Assembly: GCA_934454005.1 (NCBI GenBank)
Contig: CAKSGI010000013.1
Coordinates: 1-20,879 of the forward strand
Direction: 5' to 3'
Source: an uncultured Eubacteriales bacterium
GTDB taxonomy: Bacteria; Bacillota_A; Clostridia; Oscillospirales; Acutalibacteraceae
DNA length: 20,879 nt
Positions 1 to 9,500 of this stretch are shown here, in pieces; position 1 is the stretch's first letter; every line of letters begins with the position of its first letter. The translations under genes were made by a program, and so were the position numbers. The notes beneath the pieces are model-generated. The model was not told where the DNA came from. It saw only the letters and a list, made by a program, of their open reading frames with translations, and ran no database searches.

Positions 1-1
1 G

Positions 2-358
2 GAAATTGGATGTGTACCTAGCCAAATAAATTATGTTATTACATCTAGGTTTACTCCAGAACAAGGGTATATTGTAGAAAGCAGGCGAGGTGGAGGAGGT
101 TATATTAGAATAACAAGAATAAAAATGGATAAAGACATGAGTATAATGCATATTGTTAATTGTATTGGGAATAGTTTAAATCAAGTAACAGCTAATGCTA
201 TTCTTCAGAATATTAAGCATCAAAATATTATTGACTTAGATGTTTTAAAATTGATAGATGCCGCTTTATCCGATAGAACGTATTTGTGTGTTCCAGTTGA
301 GTTTAGAGATTCGTTAAGAGCCTCTATTCTAAAGAACATGTTACTTACACAAATTTAA
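2..358 (+). CDS. ctsR: Transcriptional repressor CtsR, 5' end outside the window
   Basis: CtsR is the dimeric repressor of class III heat-shock genes (clp genes and its own operon) in Firmicutes. The frame is open from base 2, well upstream of the first ATG at 125. The upstream part reads CVPSQINYVITSRFTPEQGY and then ESRRGGGGYIRI, the conserved DNA-binding wing of CtsR, so the ATG at 125 is an internal methionine (in a KMDKDM context). The rest, ending at 358, is the C-terminal helical domain that carries the McsB/ClpC-dependent control surface in the family. Fourteen bases separate it from mcsA, so it is the first gene of the operon. The promoter and CtsR operator lie before base 1 and cannot be checked. 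Confidence 0.93.
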   Translation, partial: EIGCVPSQINYVITSRFTPEQGYIVESRRGGGGYIRITRIKMDKDMSIMHIVNCIGNSLNQVTANAILQNIKHQNIIDLDVLKLIDAALSDRTYLCVPVEFRDSLRASILKNMLLTQI

Positions 359-372
359 AAGGGGGAATATAT

Positions 373-876
373 ATGTTATGTCAGTCATGTTTAAAGAATA
401 ATGCTAATACGCATATAAAAACAATTGTAAATGGTGAATCAAAAGAGTTAATACTTTGTTCTGAATGTGCAAATAAATTAGGTTATAATAATATATTTAA
501 TGATTTTTCGATTGGTTTTGATGATTTTTTTAAAGGATTTTGGGAAAATGAGGATCATTATTTGGAAGATCCAATTAGATGTAAAAAATGTGGATTGTCT
601 TTTGATGATATTGTAAATACAGGTAAAATGGGTTGCCCAGATTGTTATGATGTTTTTTATAATAAAATGATTCCTTTGATTGAGAGAATTCATGGAAATA
701 CTACACATAAAGGTAAAAGGTTATTATCTAGTAGTGTAAAGGAAGACAAAAAAACCGAAGTGGAAAAATTAAGAAATGAACTAAAATTATTAGTAGAGAA
801 ACAAGAATTTGAAAAGGCCGCTGAAATAAGAGATAAAATTAATGCAATAGAAGATAAGGAGGGTAAAAATGAATAA
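373..876 (+). CDS. mcsA: McsA, zinc-binding activator of the McsB arginine kinase
   Basis: McsA is the cytosolic cofactor that activates the protein-arginine kinase McsB and helps hand substrates to ClpC. The 167-residue product has the expected zinc-ligand pairs: C3/C6, C29/C32, C70/C73 and C88/C91, in CxxC spacing. A UVR-type helical hairpin sits near the C-terminus (about residues 128-163, with the QEFEKAAEIRDKI signature also present in the ClpC middle domain). Length and domain order are normal for the family. A GGGGG Shine-Dalgarno run at 361-365 precedes the ATG. The gene overlaps mcsB by 8 bases (869-876), implying translational coupling of the two partners. Confidence 0.93.
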   Translation: MLCQSCLKNNANTHIKTIVNGESKELILCSECANKLGYNNIFNDFSIGFDDFFKGFWENEDHYLEDPIRCKKCGLSFDDIVNTGKMGCPDCYDVFYNKMIPLIERIHGNTTHKGKRLLSSSVKEDKKTEVEKLRNELKLLVEKQEFEKAAEIRDKINAIEDKEGKNE

Positions 877-1894
877 ATGGTATGAAAAAAGTGGGGAAAA
901 TGGAGATATTGTTGTAAGCACAAGAGTACGGCTCGCTAGAAATTTAAAAAAATATCCATTTCCATGTAAGCTTAAAACTAGAGAAAAACAGGAAATAAAT
1001 AAAATTGTAACAGATGTTCTTGTTAATGGTAATTCAGCTATATCTAAGAAATTTAGTGTTTTAGATTTGAATGATTTAAGTGAGATAGAATTAATTTCTT
1101 TGGTAGAAAGACACCTTGTTAGTCCTAATTTTATTTCAAATAAGGATTCAAAAAGGCTATTACTATTGAATGACGAAACAGTAAGTATAATGTTAAATGA
1201 AGAAGATCATATTAGAATACAAGTTATGAAAGAAGGATTTAATTTAGATGAAGCCTATGATATAGCGAATAAAATAGATACTCTGCTTAGTGAGAATTTA
1301 TTATATGCTTATAATGAAAAACTAGGATATTTGACTCAGTGTCCAACCAATCTGGGTACAGGTTTAAGAGCCTCAACTATGTTACATTTACCCGCATTAC
1401 AAATGAATGGACAGATAAATAATGTATCCTCTAATCTTTCTAAATTAGGATTTACACTTAGGGGTAGCTATGGAGAAGGTACTAAGGCTGTGGGAGATTT
1501 ATATCAAATTTCTAATCAGGTCACACTTGGAATTTCAGAAGAAGACGCTATTAGTAATTTAAAAAATATAGCTTTTCAGTTAATTTCTCAAGAAAGACTC
1601 GCTAGAAAAAGTTTTTCTAGTGATGTTACAGTTTTAGACAAGATAGGGAGATCTTTAGGAGTACTATTGAATTCGTATATTTTAAGTAATGAGGAATTTA
1701 TGAATTTGATTTCTAATGTAAGGTTTGGAGTGTCTATAGGTAAAGTAGATAATATAGGCTATGATACAATGAATTCATTAATGGTGAATGTTGGGCCTGC
1801 AATGCTTATGAAGAATGAAGGGAAAAAGTTAACATCGTTGAAAAGAGATGAAATTAGGTCAAAAATTGTAAAACAAAAGTTAGGTAAAAATTAA
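869..1894 (+). CDS. mcsB: McsB, protein-arginine kinase
   Basis: McsB phosphorylates arginine side chains of misfolded proteins and of CtsR, marking them for ClpCP. The 341-residue product matches the guanido-kinase-type catalytic domain: STRVRLARN near residues 17-25 (nucleotide-binding arginines), the acidic NEED loop at 110-113, and catalytic-site TQCPTNLGTG with C158. The C-terminus carries RDEIRS (326-331), close to the RDXXRA allosteric phospho-arginine-binding motif known from Bacillus and Geobacillus McsB, with Ser in place of the last Ala. The start overlaps the end of mcsA and has an AAGGAGGG ribosome site at 856-863. clpC follows after 26 bases. The sequence looks intact and functional. 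Confidence 0.94.
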   Translation: MNKWYEKSGENGDIVVSTRVRLARNLKKYPFPCKLKTREKQEINKIVTDVLVNGNSAISKKFSVLDLNDLSEIELISLVERHLVSPNFISNKDSKRLLLLNDETVSIMLNEEDHIRIQVMKEGFNLDEAYDIANKIDTLLSENLLYAYNEKLGYLTQCPTNLGTGLRASTMLHLPALQMNGQINNVSSNLSKLGFTLRGSYGEGTKAVGDLYQISNQVTLGISEEDAISNLKNIAFQLISQERLARKSFSSDVTVLDKIGRSLGVLLNSYILSNEEFMNLISNVRFGVSIGKVDNIGYDTMNSLMVNVGPAMLMKNEGKKLTSLKRDEIRSKIVKQKLGKN

Positions 1895-1920
1895 CTACAG
1901 TTAGAGAGGAAGAATAGATT

Positions 1921-4377
1921 ATGTATAGATTTAATGGATTTACAGAAAAGGCAAATAAGGCTTTGAATTTAGCCATAGATAGCGCTGAAAAAATGGGGCA
2001 CACATATGTTGGCAGTGAACATATATTGTTAGGCCTTTTAAGGGAGGGAAATGGTGTAGCCTATGCGGTATTAGATGAACTAGGGGTTAAAAGTGATACA
2101 ATAGCTGATTTTATAAAAGAAAAAATTGGCGTTGGGATAAGGACAACGGTTACTACAGATGATTTTACACCAAGAACTAAAAGGATACTTCAAATATCTG
2201 TGGTTCAGGCTGCTAGGCTAGGACATAATTATGTAGGCACAGAGCATATTTTAATAGCTATTATTGAAGAAAGTGACAGTTATGCTGTTAGATTTTTAAA
2301 TGAATTAGGGATAAAAGAACAGGAAATACTGAACAAAATAGAAAATAAGTTGGGAATATCTGCTGAGTTAGATGATAATCCTTATATTGGTTCGCAATAT
2401 CAAAACAAATCTAAAAAGAATAGTGCTACGAAAACTTTAGAGCAATTTGGTAGAGATTTAACAGAGATAGCATCTAAAGGAGAAATAGATCCGGTTATAG
2501 GGAGACAAGAAGAAATACAAAGAGTGATTCAGATATTATCAAGAAGAACTAAAAATAATCCGTGTCTTATAGGAGAACCTGGAGTTGGTAAAACTGCAGT
2601 TGCAGAAGGTTTGGCGTTGAAAATAGCATCAGGGGATGTTCCGGAAATTCTTAAAGATAAAAGGATAATATCTTTAGACTTAACTGGAATGATTGCTGGA
2701 ACTAAATATAGAGGAGATTTTGAAGATAGAATAAAAAATGCCATAGATGAAGTAAAAAAAGCAGGTAATATAATATTATTTATTGATGAACTTCATACAA
2801 TTATAGGAGCTGGTTCTGCTGAAGGTTCTGCTGATGCTGCAAATATATTAAAGCCATCGCTTGCAAGAGGAGATTTTCAAGTTATAGGGGCAACAACTAT
2901 AAGTGAATATAGAAAAAATATAGAAAAAGATGCAGCATTAGAAAGAAGATTTCAACCGGTAATGGTAGATGAGCCCACAGAAGAGGAAAGCATAGAGATT
3001 CTTAAAGGCCTTAGAGATAGATATGAAGCACATCATAAGGTGAAAATAAGCGATAAGTCTATAGAAACAGCTGTAAAATTATCGTCTAGATATATTGCTG
3101 ATAGATTTTTACCAGACAAGGCAATAGATTTAATAGATGAGGCGTCATCTAGAGTAAGGCTTAGAGCTTATACTGCACCGGATGACTTGCAGGAAATTGA
3201 AAATAAAATAAAAGATTTAGATAAAGAAAAATCAGCGGCTATTAATGCTCAAGATTTTGAGAGTGCTGCTAAAATACGTGATGAAGAGAAAAAATTAAGA
3301 GAGGAGCTTGATAATAAAAAACAGAAGTGGAATGAAAAATATGAAAAAGAAAATGGTGAGGTAACAGAAGAAGATATTGCCCAAATAGTTTCTAGTTGGA
3401 CTGGGATACCAGTGGTACAGCTTACAGAGGAAGAAAGTGAGAGACTATTAAAAATGGAGGATATCCTTCATGAAAGAATAGTAGGTCAGGATGAGGCTGT
3501 TACTGCTGTGTCAAGAGCGATAAGGAGAGGAAGAGTAGGACTTAAAGATCCAAAACGTCCAGTGGGTTCGTTTATCTTTTTGGGTCCAACAGGAGTAGGT
3601 AAAACTGAGTTATGTAGAACATTGGCAGAGGCTATGTTTGGTGATGAAAATGCCATGATAAAATTGGATATGTCTGAATTTATGGAAAAACATACAGTAT
3701 CAAAACTTGTAGGTTCACCTCCTGGCTATGTTGGTTATGATGAGGGAGGCCAGCTCACAGAGCAAGTTAGAAGAAAGCCATATTCTGTAGTATTATTCGA
3801 TGAAATAGAGAAAGCTCATCCGGATGTATTCAATATGTTATTGCAGATTTTGGAAGATGGTAGACTTACGGACTCTCAAGGTAGGCATGTTGATTTTAAA
3901 AATACAATAATTATAATGACATCAAACGTTGGAGCAAGACTTATTACCGAAAAACAGAAAAATTTAGGTTTTAAAAATGGTGAAAGTGAATCTAACGCAG
4001 AAAAATTACGTGAAACTGTTATAGGTGAGTTAAAAAATACATTTAGGCCCGAATTTTTAAATAGAGTTGATGATATAATAGTATTTAATAAATTGACAGG
4101 TGAAGATATAGAAAAAATAGCAAAACGTATGTTGAGTAATTTAGCTAAAAGATTGAAAGATTTAGAAATAAATATTGATTTTACTGATAACTGTGTAAAG
4201 GCTATTGCTAAAGAGGGCTTTGACGATGTATATGGAGCAAGACCATTAAGGAGAGCTATTCAAACAAAAATAGAAGATAAATTATCAGAATATATGCTTG
4301 AGAAAAAAATTCCGAGTGATAGAAACATAACTTGTGATTTTAAAGATAATAAATTTGTTTTTGGAGAAAAATCTTAA
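1921..4377 (+). CDS. clpC: ClpC, AAA+ unfoldase of the ClpCP protease
   Basis: ClpC is a hexameric Hsp100 ATPase that unfolds substrates, including arginine-phosphorylated ones, and feeds them to ClpP. The 818-residue protein shows the full domain order: two Clp-N repeats (about 1-145); AAA1 with Walker A GEPGVGKT (218-225) and Walker B ILFIDE; a UVR-type middle domain (about 425-470); AAA2 with Walker A GPTGVGKT (555-562) and Walker B VVLFDE; the LGF ClpP-docking tripeptide (682-684); and a C-terminal small domain ending in the GARPLRRAI region. A GAGAGGAAG ribosome site at 1902-1910 precedes the ATG. It is the last gene of the ctsR operon and is followed by a strong hairpin. No defect is visible. 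Confidence 0.96.
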   Translation: MYRFNGFTEKANKALNLAIDSAEKMGHTYVGSEHILLGLLREGNGVAYAVLDELGVKSDTIADFIKEKIGVGIRTTVTTDDFTPRTKRILQISVVQAARLGHNYVGTEHILIAIIEESDSYAVRFLNELGIKEQEILNKIENKLGISAELDDNPYIGSQYQNKSKKNSATKTLEQFGRDLTEIASKGEIDPVIGRQEEIQRVIQILSRRTKNNPCLIGEPGVGKTAVAEGLALKIASGDVPEILKDKRIISLDLTGMIAGTKYRGDFEDRIKNAIDEVKKAGNIILFIDELHTIIGAGSAEGSADAANILKPSLARGDFQVIGATTISEYRKNIEKDAALERRFQPVMVDEPTEEESIEILKGLRDRYEAHHKVKISDKSIETAVKLSSRYIADRFLPDKAIDLIDEASSRVRLRAYTAPDDLQEIENKIKDLDKEKSAAINAQDFESAAKIRDEEKKLREELDNKKQKWNEKYEKENGEVTEEDIAQIVSSWTGIPVVQLTEEESERLLKMEDILHERIVGQDEAVTAVSRAIRRGRVGLKDPKRPVGSFIFLGPTGVGKTELCRTLAEAMFGDENAMIKLDMSEFMEKHTVSKLVGSPPGYVGYDEGGQLTEQVRRKPYSVVLFDEIEKAHPDVFNMLLQILEDGRLTDSQGRHVDFKNTIIIMTSNVGARLITEKQKNLGFKNGESESNAEKLRETVIGELKNTFRPEFLNRVDDIIVFNKLTGEDIEKIAKRMLSNLAKRLKDLEINIDFTDNCVKAIAKEGFDDVYGARPLRRAIQTKIEDKLSEYMLEKKIPSDRNITCDFKDNKFVFGEKS

Positions 4378-4470
4378 GAGAATATGTGATAATGTTAAAA
4401 GAATAGCGTAGAGAAGTTTAGGTATATTAGTGGTTAAGAAAAAACAGAATAATTATGCGAGTGTTTAAAT

Positions 4471-4508
4471 AAAAAACAAGAGGACAGAAAAAAGTCCTCT
4501 TGTTTTTT
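4471..4508. terminator. Bidirectional rho-independent terminator between clpC and the convergent membrane-protein gene
   Basis: A perfect 15-bp inverted repeat has arms at 4471-4485 and 4494-4508 and an 8-base loop. The arms begin with A6 and end with T6, so a GC-containing stem followed by a U-run forms in either direction. It lies 93 bases after clpC and 11 bases from the stop of the opposing gene, so it should end both transcripts. Confidence 0.9.
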
Positions 4509-4518
4509 TAGTAGTATA

Positions 4519-4950
4519 TTATTTTTTAGTTGATTTATTATCTAGGATAGTAAAAATTAAAAAATATAAAATAATATCACACAAAAGAAGTCCAGACAAT
4601 GAAAATATAATCCAAGGTGGTAGTTTAAATATAGATGCAATCACGACAATAATACTTAAAACAAACATGTTTATTTTATTGATTTTAGCACTTGTTTTAT
4701 AGTATAAAAGTTTGTTACGTTCATCATTAAAATTATTACGTATTAACTTTTCCATTTGAGGATTTTTCTTATACCATAAGTTTTGTAAAGTATTTATTGT
4801 TCCTACCCCGAACATTCCAGCGCCTAATCCAAATATAATGCCTATGTAACAACTATCTAAAATATTTTTGCTAATTATATAAAATCCAGATATTATAGTT
4901 AATATGCCTATTAATAAGACAACACAATTTAATTTAGTTTTTTTATACAT
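4519..4950 (-). CDS. Small four-helix membrane protein, partner of an Xre regulator
   Basis: The 143-residue product has four hydrophobic segments, roughly residues 8-27, 35-55, 94-111 and 113-138, with a charged cytoplasmic-looking stretch (about 60-92, rich in Lys/Asn/Arg) between segments 2 and 3. It contains no enzyme motif I recognise. It starts only 6 bases after the stop of the Xre gene, so the two form an operon from the promoter at about 5191-5219. Pairs of a small Xre regulator and a short integral membrane protein of this size (DUF2178-like by layout) are common in Firmicutes and the function is generally unknown. The domain comparison is inference from layout, not from a search. 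Confidence 0.75.
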   Translation of the reverse strand: MYKKTKLNCVVLLIGILTIISGFYIISKNILDSCYIGIIFGLGAGMFGVGTINTLQNLWYKKNPQMEKLIRNNFNDERNKLLYYKTSAKINKINMFVLSIIVVIASIFKLPPWIIFSLSGLLLCDIILYFLIFTILDNKSTKK

Positions 4951-4956
4951 AAAAAT

Positions 4957-5151
4957 TTACTCCTCATAAATAAATATTTCTTCTATTTTTTTTTCAAAAA
5001 AAATAGAGATTTTAAATGCTAAAGTTATAGAAGGCTCATAACGTCCATTTTCAATTGAACTTATAGTTTGACGAGATACTTCTAATTTGTCGGCAAGCTC
5101 ATTTTGTGTTATATTTTTTTGCTTGCGTAGATTTTCTAAATTATTTTTCAA
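4957..5151 (-). CDS. Small Xre/Cro-type helix-turn-helix repressor, TTG start
   Basis: The 64-residue protein is almost entirely an HTH_3/Cro-CI DNA-binding domain: LRKQKNITQNELADKLEVSR forms the first helices and turn, followed by QTISSIENGRYEPS, the classic recognition helix and loop. The start codon is TTG (5149-5151). The same frame meets TGA three codons upstream, no ATG is available, and an AGGGTG ribosome site lies 7 bases before the TTG, which fixes this start. A perfect palindrome lies between its -10 box and this ribosome site, which suggests autorepression. The membrane-protein gene follows after 6 bases. Regulators of this size often control only their own small operon. Confidence 0.9.
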   Translation of the reverse strand: MKNNLENLRKQKNITQNELADKLEVSRQTISSIENGRYEPSITLAFKISIFFEKKIEEIFIYEE

Positions 5152-5166
5152 GTTTAATCACCCTTT

Positions 5167-5190
5167 AAATGTAAAGTGCACTTTACATTT
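5167..5190. promoter_or_regulatory. Perfect 24-bp palindromic operator, probably for the adjacent Xre repressor
   Basis: AAATGTAAAGTGCACTTTACATTT is identical to its reverse complement. It abuts the -10 box and ends just before the ribosome site of the TTG-started Xre gene, so a bound protein would block transcription start. A further TTTACAT half-site lies at 5226-5232, just upstream of the -35 box. Position and symmetry are seen; binding by the Xre protein is inference. Confidence 0.75.
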
Positions 5191-5219
5191 ATAATATCAT
5201 TATCAAAATTATATGTCAA
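5191..5219 (-). promoter_or_regulatory. Sigma-A-type promoter of the Xre/membrane-protein operon
   Basis: Read on the - strand, TTGACA (5214-5219) is followed after exactly 17 bases by TATTAT (5191-5196). This is a near-consensus vegetative promoter about 40 bases upstream of the TTG start. Confidence 0.75.
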
Positions 5220-5442
5220 GTATATTTTACATTTTTATAATTAATGAAAGGTAAAGATAGTGAAGAAAAAGTAAATTGGATTTTAATGGGGTAAGTTGAA
5301 TATAAAAGAATAAATAAGAGAAAAATGACTTGATTACAATGAAAGACGTAGTACAAAGCGAAAATTACTATTTACATTCTACTAAAAATAAAATGCAGAA
5401 AGGTATAATGAGTATTGTCTAAAACAGCACTTAGTTTAACTA

Positions 5443-5577
5443 AAAATTATATGGTGTCAAGATAAAATCGAACGTAGTTACAGAAATATTAAAGAACAAA
5501 CAATTTTATATATGGCAATTTACAATTTACTTACAAAAATAGAAAAAAATGAATATAATATAAAATTCCTTAAGTAG
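5443..5577 (+). pseudogene. Possible 3' remnant of a decayed gene
   Basis: A frame with no start codon encodes about 44 residues, including KIERSYRNIKEQ and MAIYNLLTKIEKNEYN, and ends at a TAG at 5575-5577 inside a hairpin followed by T's. It has a protein-like, helical composition, but I do not recognise the family. The stop-then-terminator arrangement suggests the tail of a former gene. A chance open frame in AT-rich DNA is a real alternative. The rest of 5237-5900 holds no gene that I can support. Confidence 0.25.
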
Positions 5578-5619
5578 ATTAGATAAACAACTAAAATTTA
5601 CTTAAATGGAATTTTTTTT
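5562..5619 (+). terminator. Imperfect hairpin with T-run, terminator-like
   Basis: The arms AAAATTCC-TTAAGTA (5562-5576) and TACTTAAATGGAATTTT (5599-5615) pair with a two-base bulge and run into eight T's. It would end transcription from the left and may be left over from the decayed gene whose stop codon it overlaps. Confidence 0.45.
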
Positions 5620-5926
5620 ATTTTATCGGTAGCCGTTCAATTTAAAACAGGATGGGAACTGATTATAAATATTTTAGGAAATATTGAGTTTGTATGGTTC
5701 TTATACATTTATTCGGTTAAAAACTATTATTTCATCTGAATTATCTATGTTTTGAAATGTCAGTGTTATATAATTTGCTTTTTGTTAATTAAAAGCATTG
5801 TGATGATAGCAATGTATAGATTCACATATATAAACCTATAATTTGCGATTTATTGGCAATAATTAATAAGCTTTTTGTAATTGAATACAGATTAATACAA
5901 CAAAATGTAAAAATTTACAATTTATG

Positions 5927-5954
5927 TTGAATTATGGAAAATTAGTGTTATAAT
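5927..5954 (+). promoter_or_regulatory. Candidate promoter of the secreted-toxin operon
   Basis: TTGAAT (5927-5932) and TATAAT (5949-5954) are spaced 16 bases apart, about 130 bases upstream of the first secreted-protein gene. An inverted repeat TGTAAA-AA-TTTACA (5906-5919) lies just before the -35 box. AT-rich DNA makes chance matches common, so this is a candidate only. Confidence 0.4.
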
Positions 5955-6086
5955 AATAGCACAAATAATACAATATTTGATTTTATAGGAATTATTTTAT
6001 GTATTTAATTCTATTTTGGAAATGAAATATTATTATTTACTGTATATTGTTGAAACAAAATGTATTTAATGAAAGGATATTGAATT

Positions 6087-6557
6087 ATGAAAATAAGTAA
6101 CAGAATTATAGGTAAATTTAATAAGAAAATGCATATCAAATCAAAAAAACGATCAAAAACCACTATTATCTCAATGGTGATAGCGATAGTAGTAAGTATG
6201 TTTTTTACAACAAAAGCTTCTGCTTATTATGATATAGATGGTTTGATAAGGAGGGCAAACCAAGAAGTTCAAGGCTTTGTGGCTAGTTTTAGTGCTCAAG
6301 CTGATAGGGAAATAGCTGCACATAGAAGTAATCTTGAGTCTAGGCTGAAACAAGAGCTAGAAGGCTATGAAAAATCCTTGGCAGAGGCTGCAAATAGAGA
6401 GATTAGAGATACAAGGGATAGAATGATTAAGGAATCTGAAGCTAAGCTTAAAGCGGAAGAAAGAGAAGCTAATGCTAGAATTGAAAGAGCTAGAATTAAG
6501 GCCAACTCAGAAATAGAGGCAGCATATAAGTCTTTAGCAATGAGGGGAGATAAGTGA
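6087..6557 (+). CDS. Small secreted coiled-coil protein encoded ahead of the SecA-type toxin
   Basis: The 156-residue product has a long basic N-terminus (KSKKRSK at 18-24), one hydrophobic segment (about 25-42) and a probable signal-peptidase site after ASA (residue 46). The remaining ~110 residues are a charged, Glu/Arg/Ala-rich helix with coiled-coil character and no other domain. An AAAGGA ribosome site at 6072-6077 supports the start. Its TGA overlaps the ATG of the next gene by one base (TGATG at 6555-6559), so the two are translationally coupled. The next protein has a similar coiled coil just after its LysM-like domain, so a complex between the two on the cell surface is an attractive inference. 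I recognise no named family; the role could be chaperone, anchor or secretion adaptor. Confidence 0.85.
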   Translation: MKISNRIIGKFNKKMHIKSKKRSKTTIISMVIAIVVSMFFTTKASAYYDIDGLIRRANQEVQGFVASFSAQADREIAAHRSNLESRLKQELEGYEKSLAEAANREIRDTRDRMIKESEAKLKAEEREANARIERARIKANSEIEAAYKSLAMRGDK

Positions 6558-9500
6558 TGAAAAAAAGAATTATAGCAATATTTTTAACGGCTCTTGTTGC
6601 TTTTTCATTTTCAGTTGACACTTTTGCGATAAGGCAAGTTAGATTAGGACAGTCTACTATTAGCCATATAGCTGAGTATTTTCACAATGAATATGGAATG
6701 AGTACACATGATCTTACACAAGCTATTCTCGATTTTAATGGGATTTCTTGGGAAGGAGCACGTCATTTAGGGCCCAATACGATAATAAGATTACCTCCAA
6801 CAAGGGCTGAATATGAACAGGCCTCGAGGGAAATTGCCAATCAAAAAAATGCAAAAATAGCGGAAATAAGAAACAATATAACTGCTCAAAAAAATCGAAT
6901 TATAGCAGAGATGAGTGCAAATTTTGAAAGAGAGAAGAATAGGATAAGGCAAGAAATTAGAGATTCAGTTAATAGTCAGAAAAATAATGTTATAAGTCAA
7001 AGTAGGGCTGCTATAAACAGTGAAGAAAGTAAACGCATACAAGAAATAAGGACAAGAGAACAAGCAATTTTAAGAGAAATTGAAGAGCAAAAAAATAAAA
7101 AATTAGCAGAGATAAAACGAATTGCAGAAAGAAAAGAAATTATACATAACGGGGAAAAAATTGTACCAAAAGCTTTATTTAAAGGGCGCACTAGGTTAGA
7201 AATACTGTCAATTCCAATGTCAGTGGAAAGAATAGAACCTGGAACATTTGAAAGTTGCAAATGGATCGGAATTCTAACTTGTGATCCAAAATGGATGACT
7301 CATTTTAATAAGGAAGCAATAATAGAGATTAAAATACCTAATGGTGTAAAAATGATTCCGAGAGAATCTTTTAGTGGCTGTACACATCTAAGGAGTATAG
7401 AAATACCAAATTCAGTAACAACAATAGAAGATGGTGCGTTTAAAAATTGTAGTAAACTTGAAGTAATAAAAATTCCCGCATCTGTAAAACAGATAAGTCC
7501 TACTGCCTTCGATGGTTGTGTAAACTTAAAAAATATAGAATGTTCTCCAGAACTCAGAAAACAACTAGAAACAGGGTTAAATATAACATACGGTACAGAA
7601 AGTTTGTCGTCAGCCGATTATGCAGCTTATAAAAACTTAGAAGGAATAGAAATACCAACAAGTGTTACAAGTATTGATCCTAGTGTGTTAAAAGGATTCA
7701 GTAAATTAAAGTGTATAAAATGCGACCCTAAATGGTTAAAATTTGTAAATAAAGAAAATTTAAAAGTAGTAATAATCCCTGATGAAGTAAAAAGTATTAC
7801 TAAAGAGATGTTTAAGGGATGCGTTAATTTAGAGTGTTTGATTATTCCTAATAGTGTAGGAAGTATAGAACATGGTTCATTTGATGGGCTAAATAAGTTA
7901 ACGTGTGTTCAATGTGATTCGAAATGGTTAGACAAAATAGATAAAAGTAAACTGAGAACGCTATTAATAAGTGAAGGAACAAAAAATATATTAAAAGTTA
8001 GTATACAAGGTTGTGTAAATTTAGAAAACCTTGTAATTCCAGAAACTGTGGAAGGTATTGAACCTGATACATTTAAAGATTGCAAAAAGTTAGTTAATAT
8101 AAAATGTGATGAAAGATGGAGCTCAGTATTCAATACAAAGGCGATAATTAAAAATGGAACAACAGAGATAAAAAAATCGGAGTTTGCAAACTGGCTAAAC
8201 TTAAGAGTGTTAGTTATTCCGAATAGTGTTAAGAGTATAGAGCCTGGAACATTTGATAATTGTAGAAATTTGGAATTTGTGAAATGTGAACCAAAGTTTT
8301 TTGGAATGATTTATAAGGAAGGAATAAAGGTTTTAGAGATTCCTGATGGTGTTGAACGAATAAATCGAAGTATGTTAAAAGGATTCTCGAGCCTTGAATG
8401 TATAGAACTTCCGGATAGCGTAAAAGCAGTGGATAAAGATGCGTTTGATGATTGTACAAATTTAAGATTCATAAAATGTAAAGAAGAATTGCTTAAAGAC
8501 ATAAGTGAAAAAGCAAAAAAACAATTTAAAGATAGAAAAAGTCGGATAGTATATACATTTCCTGACTATAATTTTGAATCCAATTCGGCTGTTCGACCAG
8601 TAAAAGAGGTTCTGCATCCGGCGGTTAGTGCAGCATTAACCGAATTTAAACCTAAAGAGACAACTGTAGACGATTTAGTAAAAGTTGATTCAGCAAATGC
8701 AAAATATGCAAACGAAATTCGAAAAGTACTAAGTGCAACGGTAAATAAGGATTACAAAGGTAGCGAAACCGCTAAAGATAAGAGTATATCAACTATTGGA
8801 GATATTACGGCTGCAGTATGCAATAAAATATATTGGTCAGACAAAATAGCCTCTAAAAATGGTTTTAGAATTTGCCCAAGGCCAGTTCAAGCGTTAGCAG
8901 TTATAAGATTGGCTGATGAAATAATAAATGGACATGGAGCAATAGGGGAAATCAAGACTGGAGAAGGAAAATCATTCATAATTTCAGTACTTGGGATAGT
9001 GTTGTCAAAGTACGGAAGGAAAATAGACGTGGTAACGTCAAATCTTGAATTAGCAAGACGAGACGAAGAAGATCAACGTATGTATTACGAACTGTTTGGA
9101 ATAGGCAGTGGAGTTTTATACAATACAAAGAGTGAAAAGGATTTTATGGATGGAAGTCGGTATGTATCTAGCGGGCAGACAGACGAAAAATTAGAATCTT
9201 TTAACACAGAAGTATTTAAGAGCTCAATAGTATATTCAACAAACGGAAACTTTGAATTTGTTTATTTACACTCATTATTTAGAAAAAAACCATTAAGAGA
9301 TGGAATAATTCGTCCGTATGATGTAGTACTAGTGGATGAAGTTGACAACATGTTCATCGATCAAGAGTCATCGCCGTCAGTAATAGCAAGATATATGCCG
9401 CTTGCATATGCAAGAGATGTATTAGAAATAGTCTATTATATGAGGAACTACGAAGTAGAAGAAATAATAAAACAATTAAAGCAGTTTTTCCCTAATTGTG

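Noticed and set aside
125..358. Reading the first gene as a 77-residue protein from the ATG at 125
   Set aside because: The same frame is open from base 2 and encodes the conserved CtsR DNA-binding wing, so this ATG is internal.
5760..5870. Short hairpins (CATTG…CAATG and TTATTG-G-CAATAA) as regulatory RNA
   Set aside because: Very short stems in AT-rich DNA, no promoter or T-run; indistinguishable from chance.
6554..6556. GTG at 6554 as the start of the large toxin
   Set aside because: ATG at 6557 has better spacing to GGGGAG and forms the typical TGATG coupling with the preceding stop; the GTG adds only one residue.
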